Below are positions 46,305 through 56,137 of a stretch of 64,000 nt of DNA, in pieces. The notes under the pieces are model-generated. The model worked only from the letters and a program-made list of their open reading frames with translations, was not told where the DNA came from and searched no databases. The position numbers and the translations under genes were made by a program. Position 1 is the first letter of the stretch. Every line of letters starts with the position of its first letter. Source of the stretch: SAR86 cluster bacterium (GTDB lineage Bacteria; Pseudomonadota; Gammaproteobacteria; Magnimaribacterales; AG-339-G14); NCBI GenBank assembly GCA_023703675.1, contig CP097974.1, positions 787,288 through 851,287 of the forward strand, given 5' to 3'.

Positions 46305-47628
46305 TAGTTCGTCCAAAACCAGCTCGATACAAAAAATAGTTTCCTCAGGTCAATTTATTAATTCAAGAGAAACCTTGAATTCTCTTCCCGCCTATGAGAT
46401 TTCATTATTAATTGAATCTAGCCCACCAAATACTAGAGCTTTAATCTGGCAGCTAATAGAAGAAAAGAATGAAGGAGAAATTTTAAAAAATTTATCGGAT
46501 GACGTTAGAGAAATGATTTTATCCTTTATGAATCCAGCAGAAGTTGCAGAAGTAACAAAAGATCTTGAACCAGACGAAGTAGCAGATATTCTTCAGGATC
46601 TACCAAAAAAAGTAATGAAGGAGGTATTAGAAAAAATATCTGACCAAAATAAAAGTATTTTAGAACAAGTTCTAAAATTTCCTGAAGATTCAGCAGGTGG
46701 TTTGATGAATACTGATGTTATTGTTGTCAGACCATATCATTCAATTGAATTAGTCTTACGCTATCTAAGGATAAAAAATTCAATCCCCCTTTTAACAGAT
46801 AATCTTTTTGTAGTTAGCAGAAATAATAAGTTTAGAGGTGTTTTACCAATTTCAAGTTTGATTACAAACTCTCCTAACGAGATAGTAAAAAATATTATGA
46901 TTCAAAAAAAACCACTAATTGCATCTACAGAATCTAGTGAGGTAATAAAAATATTTGAAAAAGATGATTTAATTTCGGCGCCTGTAATTGACGAAGAAAA
47001 TAATTTAATCGGGAGAATAACTTTTGATGACGTTATTAGTGAAATTAAATCCGATGCAAACGACTCTTTAAAACAAATGTCTGGTCTGAGTGGAGATACG
47101 TTTGAGAAAACTTCTAAAGCGATAAAAAGTAGAGGTTTTTGGTTAGGTATCAATCTTTTCACTGCAATAATTGCTTCTTCTGTAATAAATTTATTTAAAG
47201 AAACAATTGAAGAGGTAATTTTTTTAGCAGTTTTGATGCCAATTATTGCAAGTATGGGAGGTGTTGCTGCTACTCAAACACTTACAGTAACTGTTAGAGG
47301 TATAGCGTTAGGACAAATAATGTCATCAAATTATATTTATTTATTATCAAGAGAGATAACAGTCGGGATTGTAAATGGTATTTTCTGGGCTTTAATTTTG
47401 GGGTTAATTTCTTTCTTATGGTTTAGTGATTTTACTATTGCAATAATCATTTTATTATCTTTAATTATTAATTTGTTTTTTGCAGTTTTAAGCGGATTAG
47501 GAATTCCACTTATTTTAAAGTTTTTTAAACTGGACCCCGCTATCGGTGGAAGTGTAATAGTCACAACAATAACAGATGTGGTAGGTTTTTTTTCCTTTTT
47601 GGGGTTAGCGACAATTTTCTACAGCTAA
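46294..47628 (+). CDS. mgtE: Magnesium transporter MgtE
   Basis: A 444-residue Mg2+ channel/transporter of the inner membrane. The N-terminal helical superfamily domain (MNPAEVAEVTKDLEPDEVADIL) precedes a CBS pair (LMNTDVIVVRP) and five C-terminal membrane segments with MPIIASMGGVAATQTLTVTVRG, the selectivity-pore region. In Pseudomonas-like genomes mgtE lies beyond rpoN-hpf-ptsN-rapZ-ptsO; here those genes are missing between the rpoN remnant and mgtE. Stop codon shares CTAA with convergent mreD. Confidence 0.96.
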   Translation: MESNSSSKTSSIQKIVSSGQFINSRETLNSLPAYEISLLIESSPPNTRALIWQLIEEKNEGEILKNLSDDVREMILSFMNPAEVAEVTKDLEPDEVADILQDLPKKVMKEVLEKISDQNKSILEQVLKFPEDSAGGLMNTDVIVVRPYHSIELVLRYLRIKNSIPLLTDNLFVVSRNNKFRGVLPISSLITNSPNEIVKNIMIQKKPLIASTESSEVIKIFEKDDLISAPVIDEENNLIGRITFDDVISEIKSDANDSLKQMSGLSGDTFEKTSKAIKSRGFWLGINLFTAIIASSVINLFKETIEEVIFLAVLMPIIASMGGVAATQTLTVTVRGIALGQIMSSNYIYLLSREITVGIVNGIFWALILGLISFLWFSDFTIAIIILLSLIINLFFAVLSGLGIPLILKFFKLDPAIGGSVIVTTITDVVGFFSFLGLATIFYS

Positions 47629-48128
47629 CTACCATAAGTAAATTTTATTCTTATATTTCTTAAGAAGCCGTAAATAACAGGCCAAATAAATGCAGAAATA
47701 AGAGTAAAAATTAATAATTCTAGAAAAATTTTCAAAGAAAAGTTAGAAAAAGAGATTATGAATATCATCTGATTCAAAAAAACTGCGCTAGCAACAATAA
47801 GAGATTGCTGAACTCTAAACAACGCTCTTAACCGATGAAAATATCTTTGTATCAAATAAGAACTTATCAAAAAAATCATAACATTTGTGCCCAATACTAA
47901 GTCTTGAGATAAATCTAGAAGAAACCCAGAAATTATCGCCCAAAATAAACCCACACTTTTAGGAAGAGCCATATTCCAATAAATGAGGCACATTAAAGTT
48001 AATGGAATATTTAAATAGAAGCTGAAAGAATTTCTAAAAATAATCTCAACAATAGAAAAAATAATTATTGTGATACCTATTGTTAAGTAAATAGGAAAAG
48101 TATTTCTCTTATCAAGATATTCTGTCAT
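47625..48128 (-). CDS. mreD: Rod-shape protein MreD
   Basis: A 167-residue integral membrane protein with about five hydrophobic segments, recognised from its position after mreC and from the MreD-type segment FSGFLLDLSQDLVLGTNV (as ISGFLLDLSQDLVLG). It belongs to the elongasome with MreB, MreC and RodA. It overlaps mreC by 4 bases. Confidence 0.92.
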   Translation of the reverse strand: MTEYLDKRNTFPIYLTIGITIIIFSIVEIIFRNSFSFYLNIPLTLMCLIYWNMALPKSVGLFWAIISGFLLDLSQDLVLGTNVMIFLISSYLIQRYFHRLRALFRVQQSLIVASAVFLNQMIFIISFSNFSLKIFLELLIFTLISAFIWPVIYGFLRNIRIKFTYGS

Positions 48129-48973
48129 GGAGAGATAAATAATACTTTTGAGCCTTTATCAAATTCAGCGCTAGAAGAAACTTCGACTTCCTGAAATTTA
48201 AGATTTTGGTTTTTTGAAATGCTTTTTACCTTTCCAATTAAATATCCTTTTGGAAATTTTCCTCCTAATCCAGAAGAATATATTTCATCGCCTTCATAAA
48301 GATTTACTTCACTACTTAAATTTTCAATTGTGAAGGTTTTGTCTTCACCCTTTCCTTTCAAAATTATATTTAAGCCATTTCGAGGAATGTAACTTGGCAC
48401 AACATTACCTTGCTCATATAAAGGCTGAACTTTTACATAATTAGGGTAAATTTCAGATATTTGTCCAACAACCCCGTAATTATTTAGAACAACCATATTT
48501 TCATTCAGTTTTTTTATGTTGGTAAAAACATTTAATGATTCATTGGGGAAAAAACTTTTACTTTTGATTTCCCCAAGAATTGAAACAGAAAAATTTTTGG
48601 TTTTTACAAGATTCATTAAATTTGAAAGCTCGATATTTTCTTCCTCAATATTTTTTAATTTTAAGATTTCAAAATTTAATTTTTCTATCTCATCATTCAA
48701 ATTATCTATTTCAATATATAATTGATTTTGAGAGCTGAAAAAAAAGGTAATTCTATTTGAAGTTTCAACAACCGTATTTGGTATTTCTGTAAGGGGCTGA
48801 AATAATAATTGAAGGTAAATTTTTAAATTTTTACTGTAATCAAAATAAAAATCAGTAAAAAAAATTGTTAGGGTTAGAAAAAATGATGGAAATATCTTTG
48901 AGGCCCTCATCGACCCAGTAGTGAAGATTGCACTTTGAGCTATTTGTGTTTGTTTAAGCTCTTTGTTAATCAT
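48125..48973 (-). CDS. mreC: Rod-shape protein MreC
   Basis: A 282-residue bitopic protein: one transmembrane segment (about 29-46), a coiled coil (about 80-120) and two periplasmic beta domains ending with LIGKVKSISKNQNLKFQEVEV. It directly follows mreB and scaffolds side-wall synthesis. Confidence 0.95.
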   Translation of the reverse strand: MINKELKQTQIAQSAIFTTGSMRASKIFPSFFLTLTIFFTDFYFDYSKNLKIYLQLLFQPLTEIPNTVVETSNRITFFFSSQNQLYIEIDNLNDEIEKLNFEILKLKNIEEENIELSNLMNLVKTKNFSVSILGEIKSKSFFPNESLNVFTNIKKLNENMVVLNNYGVVGQISEIYPNYVKVQPLYEQGNVVPSYIPRNGLNIILKGKGEDKTFTIENLSSEVNLYEGDEIYSSGLGGKFPKGYLIGKVKSISKNQNLKFQEVEVSSSAEFDKGSKVLFISP

Positions 48974-50020
48974 TTACTCTGTAGACAGTAAATCTACGTC
49001 GTACTTATCTAGAATATCTAGTGCTATGCCCCCACCTCTAGCTACGCAAGTAAGAGGTTCTTCTGCAACAATTACAGGAATTCCTGTCTGTTCAGAAATC
49101 ATTTTATCTAAATCTCTCAAAAGTGCGCCTCCTCCTGTCAAAACAATACCTCTCTCAGAAATATCTGAGCTCAATTCTGGAGGGGATTGTTCCAAAGCAT
49201 TTCTTATAGACTGTAAAATAGAAGAAAGCGGACCAGAAATAGCTTCATAAATTTCCTGACTAGATATATTTAAAGTATTGGGAACACCTTCTGCGAGGTT
49301 TCTACCTCTAACCTCCATATCTTTTACTTCACTATCGGCAGAAGCACATCCTACACTTTCTTTAATTCTTTCGGCAGTAGATTCACCAATCAAAACTCCA
49401 TACTTTCTTCTCAAGTAAGAAACAATAGACTCATTGAACCTATCTCCACCGGTTTTTAAAGAACTTGAGAAAACTACACCATTTAAAGCTAATATTGCTA
49501 TTTCTGTCGTGCCTCCTCCAATATCTACAACCATTGAACCTGAGGCCTCCTCAACGGGGAGTCCAGCTCCTATTGCTGCTGCCATTGGTTCCTCGATTAA
49601 TCTAACTTCCCTTGCACCAGCTTGCAAAGCTGACTCTCTTATAGCTCTTCTTTCTACTTGAGTTGATTGACATGGAACGCAAATCAAAATTCGCGGACTA
49701 GGTCTGAAGAAATTTTCTCCATGAACTTCCTGAATAAAATGTTGAAGCATTTTTTCAGTCACTTGAAAATCCGCTATTACTCCGTCCTTCAAAGGTCTAA
49801 TAGCCTCAATATTTCCAGGAACTCTTCCAAGCATTCTTTTTGCTTCAGACCCTACTGCAACAACAGATCTGTGGCCATCCGTTTTTTTTATAGCAACAAC
49901 TGATGGCTCGTCTAAAACAATACCTCTTCCCCTCACATAAACAAGAGTATTAGCTGTACCTAGATCTATTGAAAGGTCGGTAGAATAAAATCCCTTCAAA
50001 TATTTAGATAATGAAACCAT
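48974..50020 (-). CDS. mreB: Rod-shape actin homologue MreB
   Basis: A 348-residue bacterial actin that guides side-wall synthesis, indicating a rod-shaped or once rod-shaped cell. Phosphate motifs [13 protein letters not shown] and [13 protein letters not shown] and the adenosine motif [10 protein letters not shown] are present. It is divergent from gatC, an arrangement shared with Pseudomonas. Confidence 0.98.
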   Translation of the reverse strand: MVSLSKYLKGFYSTDLSIDLGTANTLVYVRGRGIVLDEPSVVAIKKTDGHRSVVAVGSEAKRMLGRVPGNIEAIRPLKDGVIADFQVTEKMLQHFIQEVHGENFFRPSPRILICVPCQSTQVERRAIRESALQAGAREVRLIEEPMAAAIGAGLPVEEASGSMVVDIGGGTTEIAILALNGVVFSSSLKTGGDRFNESIVSYLRRKYGVLIGESTAERIKESVGCASADSEVKDMEVRGRNLAEGVPNTLNISSQEIYEAISGPLSSILQSIRNALEQSPPELSSDISERGIVLTGGGALLRDLDKMISEQTGIPVIVAEEPLTCVARGGGIALDILDKYDVDLLSTE

Positions 50021-50066
50021 TTTTTTAAATTAAATGTAAAATGCAATCTATTTATATCTCCAAAGA

Positions 50067-50072
50067 TATAAT
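50067..50072 (+). promoter_or_regulatory. Candidate -10 box of gatCAB
   Basis: A perfect TATAAT lies 20 bases before the gatC ATG and would give a leader of about 14 nucleotides. No good -35 element is visible in the 72-base spacer shared with mreB. Confidence 0.4.
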
Positions 50073-50092
50073 AACTTAAATTATATAAATAA

Positions 50093-50389
50093 ATGAAAAT
50101 ATCAGAAGAAACTTTAAAAAATATTTCCCAATTATCAAAATTAGGAATTCATGATGATACAAAAAAGAAATTGATCAAAGAATTGGAATCTATTTTAGAA
50201 ATGGTAAATAAAATGAACGAAGTAAATACTGAAAATGTTGAACCAATGAGTCACGCAATGAGTGATTCTCAAAATCTTAGGGAAGATTTAATCTCAAGCG
50301 ATATAAAAAGAGATGACTACATGGAAAACGCTCCTCTTTCAGAAGATGGATACTATCTAACTCCAAAAGTAATAGAGCAAGATGATTGA
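50093..50389 (+). CDS. gatC: Aspartyl/glutamyl-tRNA amidotransferase subunit C
   Basis: A 98-residue GatC, the small belt-like subunit stabilising the GatAB complex. It has the typical start KISEETLKNISQLSKLGI, the central NVEPMSHAM and the C-terminal LSEDGYYLTPKVIEQ. It overlaps gatA by 8 bases. Confidence 0.96.
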   Translation: MKISEETLKNISQLSKLGIHDDTKKKLIKELESILEMVNKMNEVNTENVEPMSHAMSDSQNLREDLISSDIKRDDYMENAPLSEDGYYLTPKVIEQDD

Positions 50390-51806
50390 TCTTAAAAGTT
50401 CTGATCTAGTAACTCAAATAGAAGCTCTTAAGAATAAAGAAATCTCCTCATACGAACTCACTTCTATGTATTTGAAAAATATTCAAGATAATGAAAATTT
50501 AAATTGCTTTATTTCCATAAATGAATCTGCACTTGAGGATGCAAAAAAAATTGATTCATCGAAAGAAGAATTTGGTCCTCTCAAGGGTATTCCCATTGCT
50601 CATAAAGACATTTTTTGCGTGGAAAATGGTAAGACAACTTGTGGATCTAAAATGTTGGAAAACTTTATTTCACCTTATTCATCTACGGTTTATGAAAAGC
50701 TTAATAGAGCAGGAACGGTAATGTTGGGTAAAACGAATATGGATGAATTTGCGATGGGATCTTCGAATGAAACCAGTTATTTTGGAAATGTAAAAAATCC
50801 TATCGAAAACACTAAAAGTCCCGGAGGTTCCTCAGGTGGATCTGCCGCTGCAGTTAAGGCTAATTTATGTGCCTTTGCAACTGGAACGGATACTGGAGGG
50901 TCTATAAGACAACCTGCATCCTTCTGCGGAATTACGGGAATTAAGCCAACCTATGGAAGAGTTTCTAGATGGGGAATGATTGCTTTTGCATCAAGTCTTG
51001 ACCAAGCTGGAGTTTTCACAAAAACTGCATTAGATGCTGCAATAGCTCTAGAAATGATTTCTGGGTTCGATAAAAAAGACTCTACTTCTATCAATAGCGA
51101 AGTTTCAAATTTGAAATATGAGACTGTTTCTAAAATGGATCACATAATTGGAATACCCTCAGACATTATTGATTCGATTAAAGATCCAAAAGTGAAAGAA
51201 ACCTATTTAGAGAATATTGAACTTTTAAAAAAAAATGGTGTTAAGACTAAGGAAATTAAACTCCAAAATCTTGAATATTCTCTTCCTGCATACTACGTTA
51301 TTGCTCCAGCAGAATGTTCTGCAAACCTATCTAGATACGATGGGATTAAATTTGGTTATAGTTGCGAAAACCCTAAAAATTTAGAGGATCTTTATACTCG
51401 AACAAGATCTGAAGGGTTTGGAGAAGAGGTAAAGAAAAGAATACTTATTGGCACATATTGTCTTTCTGCAGGATATTTTGATGCATATTATCTTAAAGCT
51501 CAAAAGATTAGAACCTTGGTTACCGAAAGTTTTAAGAAAGCATTCAAAGATGTCTCGGTTATTGCTATGCCAACCTGCTCAAATACTGCTTTTGATTTAG
51601 AGTCAATACAAGATCCTGTAAAAATGTATGAGCAAGACATCTATACAATTCCAGCAAATTTAGCTGGATTACCTGCCATTTCTATTCCAGCTGGATATCA
51701 AAAAAATCTTCCACTTGGATTACAATTCATTGGTAATCATTTGCAAGAGTCATCGATATTAAATATTTCACATAAATTTCAAAAAATATCTGATTACCAT
51801 GTCTAA
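50382..51806 (+). CDS. gatA: Aspartyl/glutamyl-tRNA amidotransferase subunit A
   Basis: A 474-residue amidase that releases ammonia from glutamine for tRNA-dependent amidation. The Ser-cisSer-Lys triad is seen in IAHKDIF (Lys) and SPGGSSGGSAAAV (serines), with GTDTGGSIRQPASFCG following. It overlaps gatB by 8 bases. Confidence 0.98.
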   Translation: MIDLKSSDLVTQIEALKNKEISSYELTSMYLKNIQDNENLNCFISINESALEDAKKIDSSKEEFGPLKGIPIAHKDIFCVENGKTTCGSKMLENFISPYSSTVYEKLNRAGTVMLGKTNMDEFAMGSSNETSYFGNVKNPIENTKSPGGSSGGSAAAVKANLCAFATGTDTGGSIRQPASFCGITGIKPTYGRVSRWGMIAFASSLDQAGVFTKTALDAAIALEMISGFDKKDSTSINSEVSNLKYETVSKMDHIIGIPSDIIDSIKDPKVKETYLENIELLKKNGVKTKEIKLQNLEYSLPAYYVIAPAECSANLSRYDGIKFGYSCENPKNLEDLYTRTRSEGFGEEVKKRILIGTYCLSAGYFDAYYLKAQKIRTLVTESFKKAFKDVSVIAMPTCSNTAFDLESIQDPVKMYEQDIYTIPANLAGLPAISIPAGYQKNLPLGLQFIGNHLQESSILNISHKFQKISDYHV

Positions 51807-53247
51807 TCCAAAGTCAAACCTATGGGAATCTATTATAGGATTAGAAATCCATGTGCAACTTGCAACTCAATCGAAGATTTTTTCAAGCTCGCCTTCAAAA
51901 TTTGGAGTAGAACAAAATACTCAAGCCTCAATAATTGATTTAGGATTGCCTGGAGTACTTCCTGTTATCAATAAAAAAGCTATTGAGATGGCAGTAAAGT
52001 TTGGTTGTTCTATAAACGCTGAGATAACCAACAAAGCTATTTTTGCAAGGAAAAATTATTTCTATCCAGATTTACCTAAAGGCTATCAGATAAGTCAACT
52101 CGAAAATCCTATTGTTGGAAAAGGCTCGGTGATGATTGATTGCGAAGGAGATGAAAAAGAAATCGGGATTACTCGCGCACATCTAGAAGAAGATGCTGGA
52201 AAATCTATTCATGATAAATACGAATCCTACACAGCGATTGACCTTAATAGAGCTGGAACACCTTTATTGGAAATTGTATCTGAGCCCGATTTGAGATCTT
52301 CAAAGGAAGCAGTTTCTTACCTAAAAAAAATTCATTCAATCGTTACATTTTTAGGTATCTCAGATGGTGATATGTCTCAAGGTTCTTTGAGATGCGATGC
52401 TAATGTTTCTATAAGAAAAAAAGGAGAAGAAAAATTTGGAAATAGAACAGAGATAAAAAATATTAATTCTTTTAAATTTGTTGAGAAAGCAATCGAATAT
52501 GAAATTAAAAGGCAAACTAAAGTTGTAGAGTCTGGTGAAGAGTTAATTCAAGAGACCAGACTATATGATTCAAATAAAAATGAGACTAGGTCCATGAGAT
52601 CTAAAGAACACGCCAACGACTATAGATATTTTCCTGAACCTGATTTGATACCTCTTAAAATATCAAATGAATATATTCAAAGCGTCAGAGAAAAGCTCCC
52701 CGAATTACCTGAACAAAAAATTAAAAGATTTTGTTCTGATTATTTGATAAATGAGTATGAATCAAAAATTCTTAACAGCTCAAGAGAAATGAGTGTTTTC
52801 TTTGAAACAATTGCTAAATCTGTGAAGGATGTAAAAACTGCGGCAAAGTGGATTGTGGGCGACTTTTTAGCAATATTAAACAAAAATAATAAAAATATTT
52901 TAGAGTCTAACATTTCATCTGAAGATTTAATTGATCTTTTCAAAAATCTTGAAGAAAACAAAATCTCTAATCCAGCTGCAAAAAAAATTCTTGAGGTACT
53001 TTGGGATCAGGATCTTACGGTCCAAGAAATTATCAAAAAAGAAAATTTAGAACAAATTTCTAACGAAGATGAACTTTCGAAAATTATAATAAAAATAGTT
53101 GAGGAAAACCCAAAACAGCATAATCAGTATAAATCTGGAAAAGATAAATTATTTGGATTTTTCGTCGGTCAAGTAATGAAGGAGACCCAAGGATCGGCAG
53201 ATCCTAAGATCGTGAATGAGATTTTGAGAAAAAAACTTAACCAGTGA
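51799..53247 (+). CDS. gatB: Aspartyl/glutamyl-tRNA amidotransferase subunit B
   Basis: A 482-residue GatB, the kinase/amidotransferase subunit that activates mischarged Asp- or Glu-tRNA. IGLEIHVQL starts the catalytic domain; YPDLPKGYQISQ and HLEEDAGKS are conserved, and a YqeY-like tail domain ends the protein. Together with the non-discriminating features of AspRS this suggests formation of Asn-tRNA(Asn). Its stop overlaps the convergent MaoC gene by 11 bases. Confidence 0.98.
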   Translation: MSNPKSNLWESIIGLEIHVQLATQSKIFSSSPSKFGVEQNTQASIIDLGLPGVLPVINKKAIEMAVKFGCSINAEITNKAIFARKNYFYPDLPKGYQISQLENPIVGKGSVMIDCEGDEKEIGITRAHLEEDAGKSIHDKYESYTAIDLNRAGTPLLEIVSEPDLRSSKEAVSYLKKIHSIVTFLGISDGDMSQGSLRCDANVSIRKKGEEKFGNRTEIKNINSFKFVEKAIEYEIKRQTKVVESGEELIQETRLYDSNKNETRSMRSKEHANDYRYFPEPDLIPLKISNEYIQSVREKLPELPEQKIKRFCSDYLINEYESKILNSSREMSVFFETIAKSVKDVKTAAKWIVGDFLAILNKNNKNILESNISSEDLIDLFKNLEENKISNPAAKKILEVLWDQDLTVQEIIKKENLEQISNEDELSKIIIKIVEENPKQHNQYKSGKDKLFGFFVGQVMKETQGSADPKIVNEILRKKLNQ

Positions 53248-53692
53248 CGAACATTGTCAAAGCTTCTGCAATAAAAGCTGGTTTTTCCTGCCCTTCAATC
53301 TCCATAGTAACTTCGTTTTTAACTAAATATCTACCGTCTTCCTTTTCATCAACTGATATCAGTTTAGCTTTAGTCCTCACTTTAGATCCAACATTTACTG
53401 GTGTTAAAAATCTTACTCTATCTAAGCCATAATTAAACGCCATAGTCATATTGTCTGGCGCTATTCCTCCAGCCTTTAAACCTGCTGTTAAAGATAGTGA
53501 AAGGAATCCATGTGCGATAGTAGAGCCAAACAGAGGCGTAGCTTTTTCTGAATCAACATGAATAAATTGATAGTCCAAAGTTGCGTCAGCGAATTGATTA
53601 ATTCTGTCTTGATCAACTTCGAGCCAATCGGATGGTTCAAATTCTGTACCTATGTAATCTTTTAGCGTTTCTGCGGGAACTAATCCAGCCAT
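53237..53692 (-). CDS. MaoC-like (R)-specific enoyl-CoA hydratase family protein
   Basis: A 151-residue hotdog-fold dehydratase. The motif DYQFIHVDSEKA...FGSTIAHGFLSLSL holds the conserved Asp and His of the hydratase site. A role in fatty-acid oxidation or hydroxyacyl-CoA formation is likely. It lies 10 bases downstream of the acyl-CoA ligase on the same strand, so the two may act on the same acyl-CoA pool. Its own substrate is unknown. Confidence 0.85.
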   Translation of the reverse strand: MAGLVPAETLKDYIGTEFEPSDWLEVDQDRINQFADATLDYQFIHVDSEKATPLFGSTIAHGFLSLSLTAGLKAGGIAPDNMTMAFNYGLDRVRFLTPVNVGSKVRTKAKLISVDEKEDGRYLVKNEVTMEIEGQEKPAFIAEALTMFVTG

Positions 53693-53702
53693 ATTTACCT
53701 CC

Positions 53703-55325
53703 TTATTTTTCTAATAAATGATTTTGATATTCTTCTCTCAAACCAGTTTTTAATAATTTACCTGTTGCTCCGTGGGGAAGTTCATCGACAAATATTATGT
53801 CGTCGGGCATCCACCATTTTGCAATCTTATCTGAGAGAAAATTTTCGATTGAGTCTTTTTCGCAGTCTTCTAGACCATTTTTAACTATAAATAAGATTGG
53901 TCTTTCGTCCCATTTAGGATGAGCTACTCCAACCACACAAGCTTCCGCTACACCTGGATGTCCAACTGCTGTATTTTCTAAATCGATTGAACTTATCCAT
54001 TCTCCTCCAGATTTTATTACGTCTTTACTTCTATCAACAATCCGCATATAACCACTAGTGTCAATTGTTGCAACGTCACCTGTATCAAACCACCCCTCCT
54101 CAAGAGCTGTTGATTCGGATTTAAAATATCTCTCAATGATCGCTGGACCCTTTACCATCAATCTTCCAAAGGTTTTTCCATCATTTGGAAGAATTTTTCC
54201 GTCGCTGTCTACAATTTTCATGGAGCAGCCATAAACTGAGCGTCCTTGACTGGTTTGAATGTCATATCTTTCCTCTAGGTCCATATCCTTCATCTCTGGA
54301 GTATAAGAATTTAAAGTGCCTAAAGGACTCATTTCCGTCATTCCCCATCCGTGAAGTAAAAAACAATCATGTTTTTCCTCAAAAGCTTTTATCATAGCCT
54401 TTGGAGCAGCTGAACCCCCAACTAACACGCTTTTAACTGATTCAAGCTTTATACTATTTTTTTCAGCATAGTTAAGTAGGTCTAGCCATACAGTAGGAAC
54501 ACCCATTAATTGATTTACTTTTTCTGAGGTGATTAATTTACAGATCGATTCACCATCTGTGTGAGGTCCCGGAAATACCATTTTTGCTCCATACATAAAG
54601 GAAGCATAAGGAATTCCCCATGCATTTACATGAAACATAGGCACAACAGGAAGCAATATTGTTTCTGGTGTCAAATTCATTGCATTGCCTGCGGTCGCAT
54701 ACCATGCATGTAAAACAGTTGATCTATGAGAGTAAAGAACTCCTTTAGGATTTCCTGTTGTCCCAGAGGTGTAACAAAGTGAAGAAGCTGTATTTTCGTC
54801 AAACTCCGGCCAAGAAATTGTGTCTGATTCATCGGAAATAAAGTCCTCATAACAGATGAGATTTTCTAAAGATGATGAAGGCATGTTTTCTTTATCAGTT
54901 AAAATAACAATCCCTTTAACTGTTTTTAGATCCGAAATTACATTCTCAATAATTGGGAGAAATGGAGCGTCCACAAATATATACTTATCTTCAGCATGAT
55001 TAACAATATATTTAATATCATCCGGAAAAAGTCTTGGATTTAAAGTATGTAAGACTGCTCCCAACCCAGAAATACCAAAGTAAAGCTCTAAGTGTCTATA
55101 ACTGTTAACAGCCATAGTCGCAATTATGTCTCCTTCTCCTATTCCAAGGTTTAGTAAAGCATTTGCTAATTTTTTCGATCTCAAGGCAGAATCTTTGATC
55201 GTATACCTATGAATACCTCCTTCAACTGTATTACTTACAATTTCACTATTGGCATTGTTCTTTACAGCATGTTCCAATACACCTGAAATAAGCAATTGTT
55301 CCTGCATCATGTTACCTAACATCAT
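53703..55325 (-). CDS. AMP-forming acyl-CoA synthetase
   Basis: A 540-residue member of the ANL superfamily that activates a carboxylic acid, probably a medium- or long-chain fatty acid, as its CoA thioester. The AMP-binding P-loop is [22 protein letters not shown] is the A5 motif, [11 protein letters not shown] the A7/A8 region, and [12 protein letters not shown] holds the catalytic Lys. The start could be any of the clustered ATGs in the first seven codons. It is preceded by a 68-base spacer after moeB. Confidence 0.92.
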   Translation of the reverse strand: MMLGNMMQEQLLISGVLEHAVKNNANSEIVSNTVEGGIHRYTIKDSALRSKKLANALLNLGIGEGDIIATMAVNSYRHLELYFGISGLGAVLHTLNPRLFPDDIKYIVNHAEDKYIFVDAPFLPIIENVISDLKTVKGIVILTDKENMPSSSLENLICYEDFISDESDTISWPEFDENTASSLCYTSGTTGNPKGVLYSHRSTVLHAWYATAGNAMNLTPETILLPVVPMFHVNAWGIPYASFMYGAKMVFPGPHTDGESICKLITSEKVNQLMGVPTVWLDLLNYAEKNSIKLESVKSVLVGGSAAPKAMIKAFEEKHDCFLLHGWGMTEMSPLGTLNSYTPEMKDMDLEERYDIQTSQGRSVYGCSMKIVDSDGKILPNDGKTFGRLMVKGPAIIERYFKSESTALEEGWFDTGDVATIDTSGYMRIVDRSKDVIKSGGEWISSIDLENTAVGHPGVAEACVVGVAHPKWDERPILFIVKNGLEDCEKDSIENFLSDKIAKWWMPDDIIFVDELPHGATGKLLKTGLREEYQNHLLEK

Positions 55326-55393
55326 TCACTCCTAATAGGTAATTAAAATAGAAAACTAGAATATAACTGTAATTTCAAAGCTTCAACTTTTTT

Positions 55394-56137
55394 TTAGAGT
55401 TTTGAACAAATTTTACAATTTTGGTTCTTTGTTAATTTGATACTTTTTAAGTTATTTTCTTTTAAATTTAATTCAACTAATTCCGAATTCATCTTTTCGT
55501 TGGTAATAATTCTCTTTATAGACTCTGAAGCCATAAAAGAACCAATAACGCCCACTAGTGGTGAAAAAATACTTGCTTCTCTGCAAGTTAAATCTTCGCT
55601 ATCTAAATCTTCAAAGAAACATTCGAGGCATGGAGAATTATCATCTTTAAAATCTAAAGAAAAAAACTGACCCATCCAACCTTGGGAAGATCCGGAAATT
55701 AATATTAATTTTTTATTTTTACAGTAAATATTTATCAATTTTCTCGTATCAAAGTTATCAGTACAATCAAGAATGATTTCAGAATTTTTAAGCGCTTTTT
55801 CAATGTTAAAGGCATTAAGCTTCAAATCTTGAGATCGAATATCTATTTCTTTATTAAGTTTAATAAGTTTGTTCTTTGCGACCGACGCTTTCTGTCTATC
55901 TAAATCTTTTTCGGAAAATAGTATTTGTCTCTGTAAATTACTAATGTCAATAAAATCATCATCTATTAAATTCAATGTGCCCACGCCAGAAGCAGCAAGA
56001 AAACAGGAAGCAGAACATCCCAAACCTCCTAAACCAACAATTGAAATCCTTGAAGAAGATATTTTTTTTTGACCTTCTATGTCTATCTCAGGCAACATAA
56101 TATGTCTGCTGTATCTGACTAAATCTGCATCTTTCAT
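55394..56137 (-). CDS. moeB: MoeB/ThiF-family adenylyltransferase
   Basis: A 247-residue E1-like enzyme that adenylates the C-terminus of a sulfur-carrier protein (MoaD or ThiS). It has the nucleotide loop VGLGGLGCSAS, DCTDNFDTR, the catalytic-Cys region DLTCREASIFSPLVG, and two CxxC zinc pairs (CLEC, CKIC). Position after prmC fits MoeB in Pseudomonas; MoeB and ThiF cannot be firmly separated by sequence alone. Confidence 0.88.
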   Translation of the reverse strand: MKDADLVRYSRHIMLPEIDIEGQKKISSSRISIVGLGGLGCSASCFLAASGVGTLNLIDDDFIDISNLQRQILFSEKDLDRQKASVAKNKLIKLNKEIDIRSQDLKLNAFNIEKALKNSEIILDCTDNFDTRKLINIYCKNKKLILISGSSQGWMGQFFSLDFKDDNSPCLECFFEDLDSEDLTCREASIFSPLVGVIGSFMASESIKRIITNEKMNSELVELNLKENNLKSIKLTKNQNCKICSKL

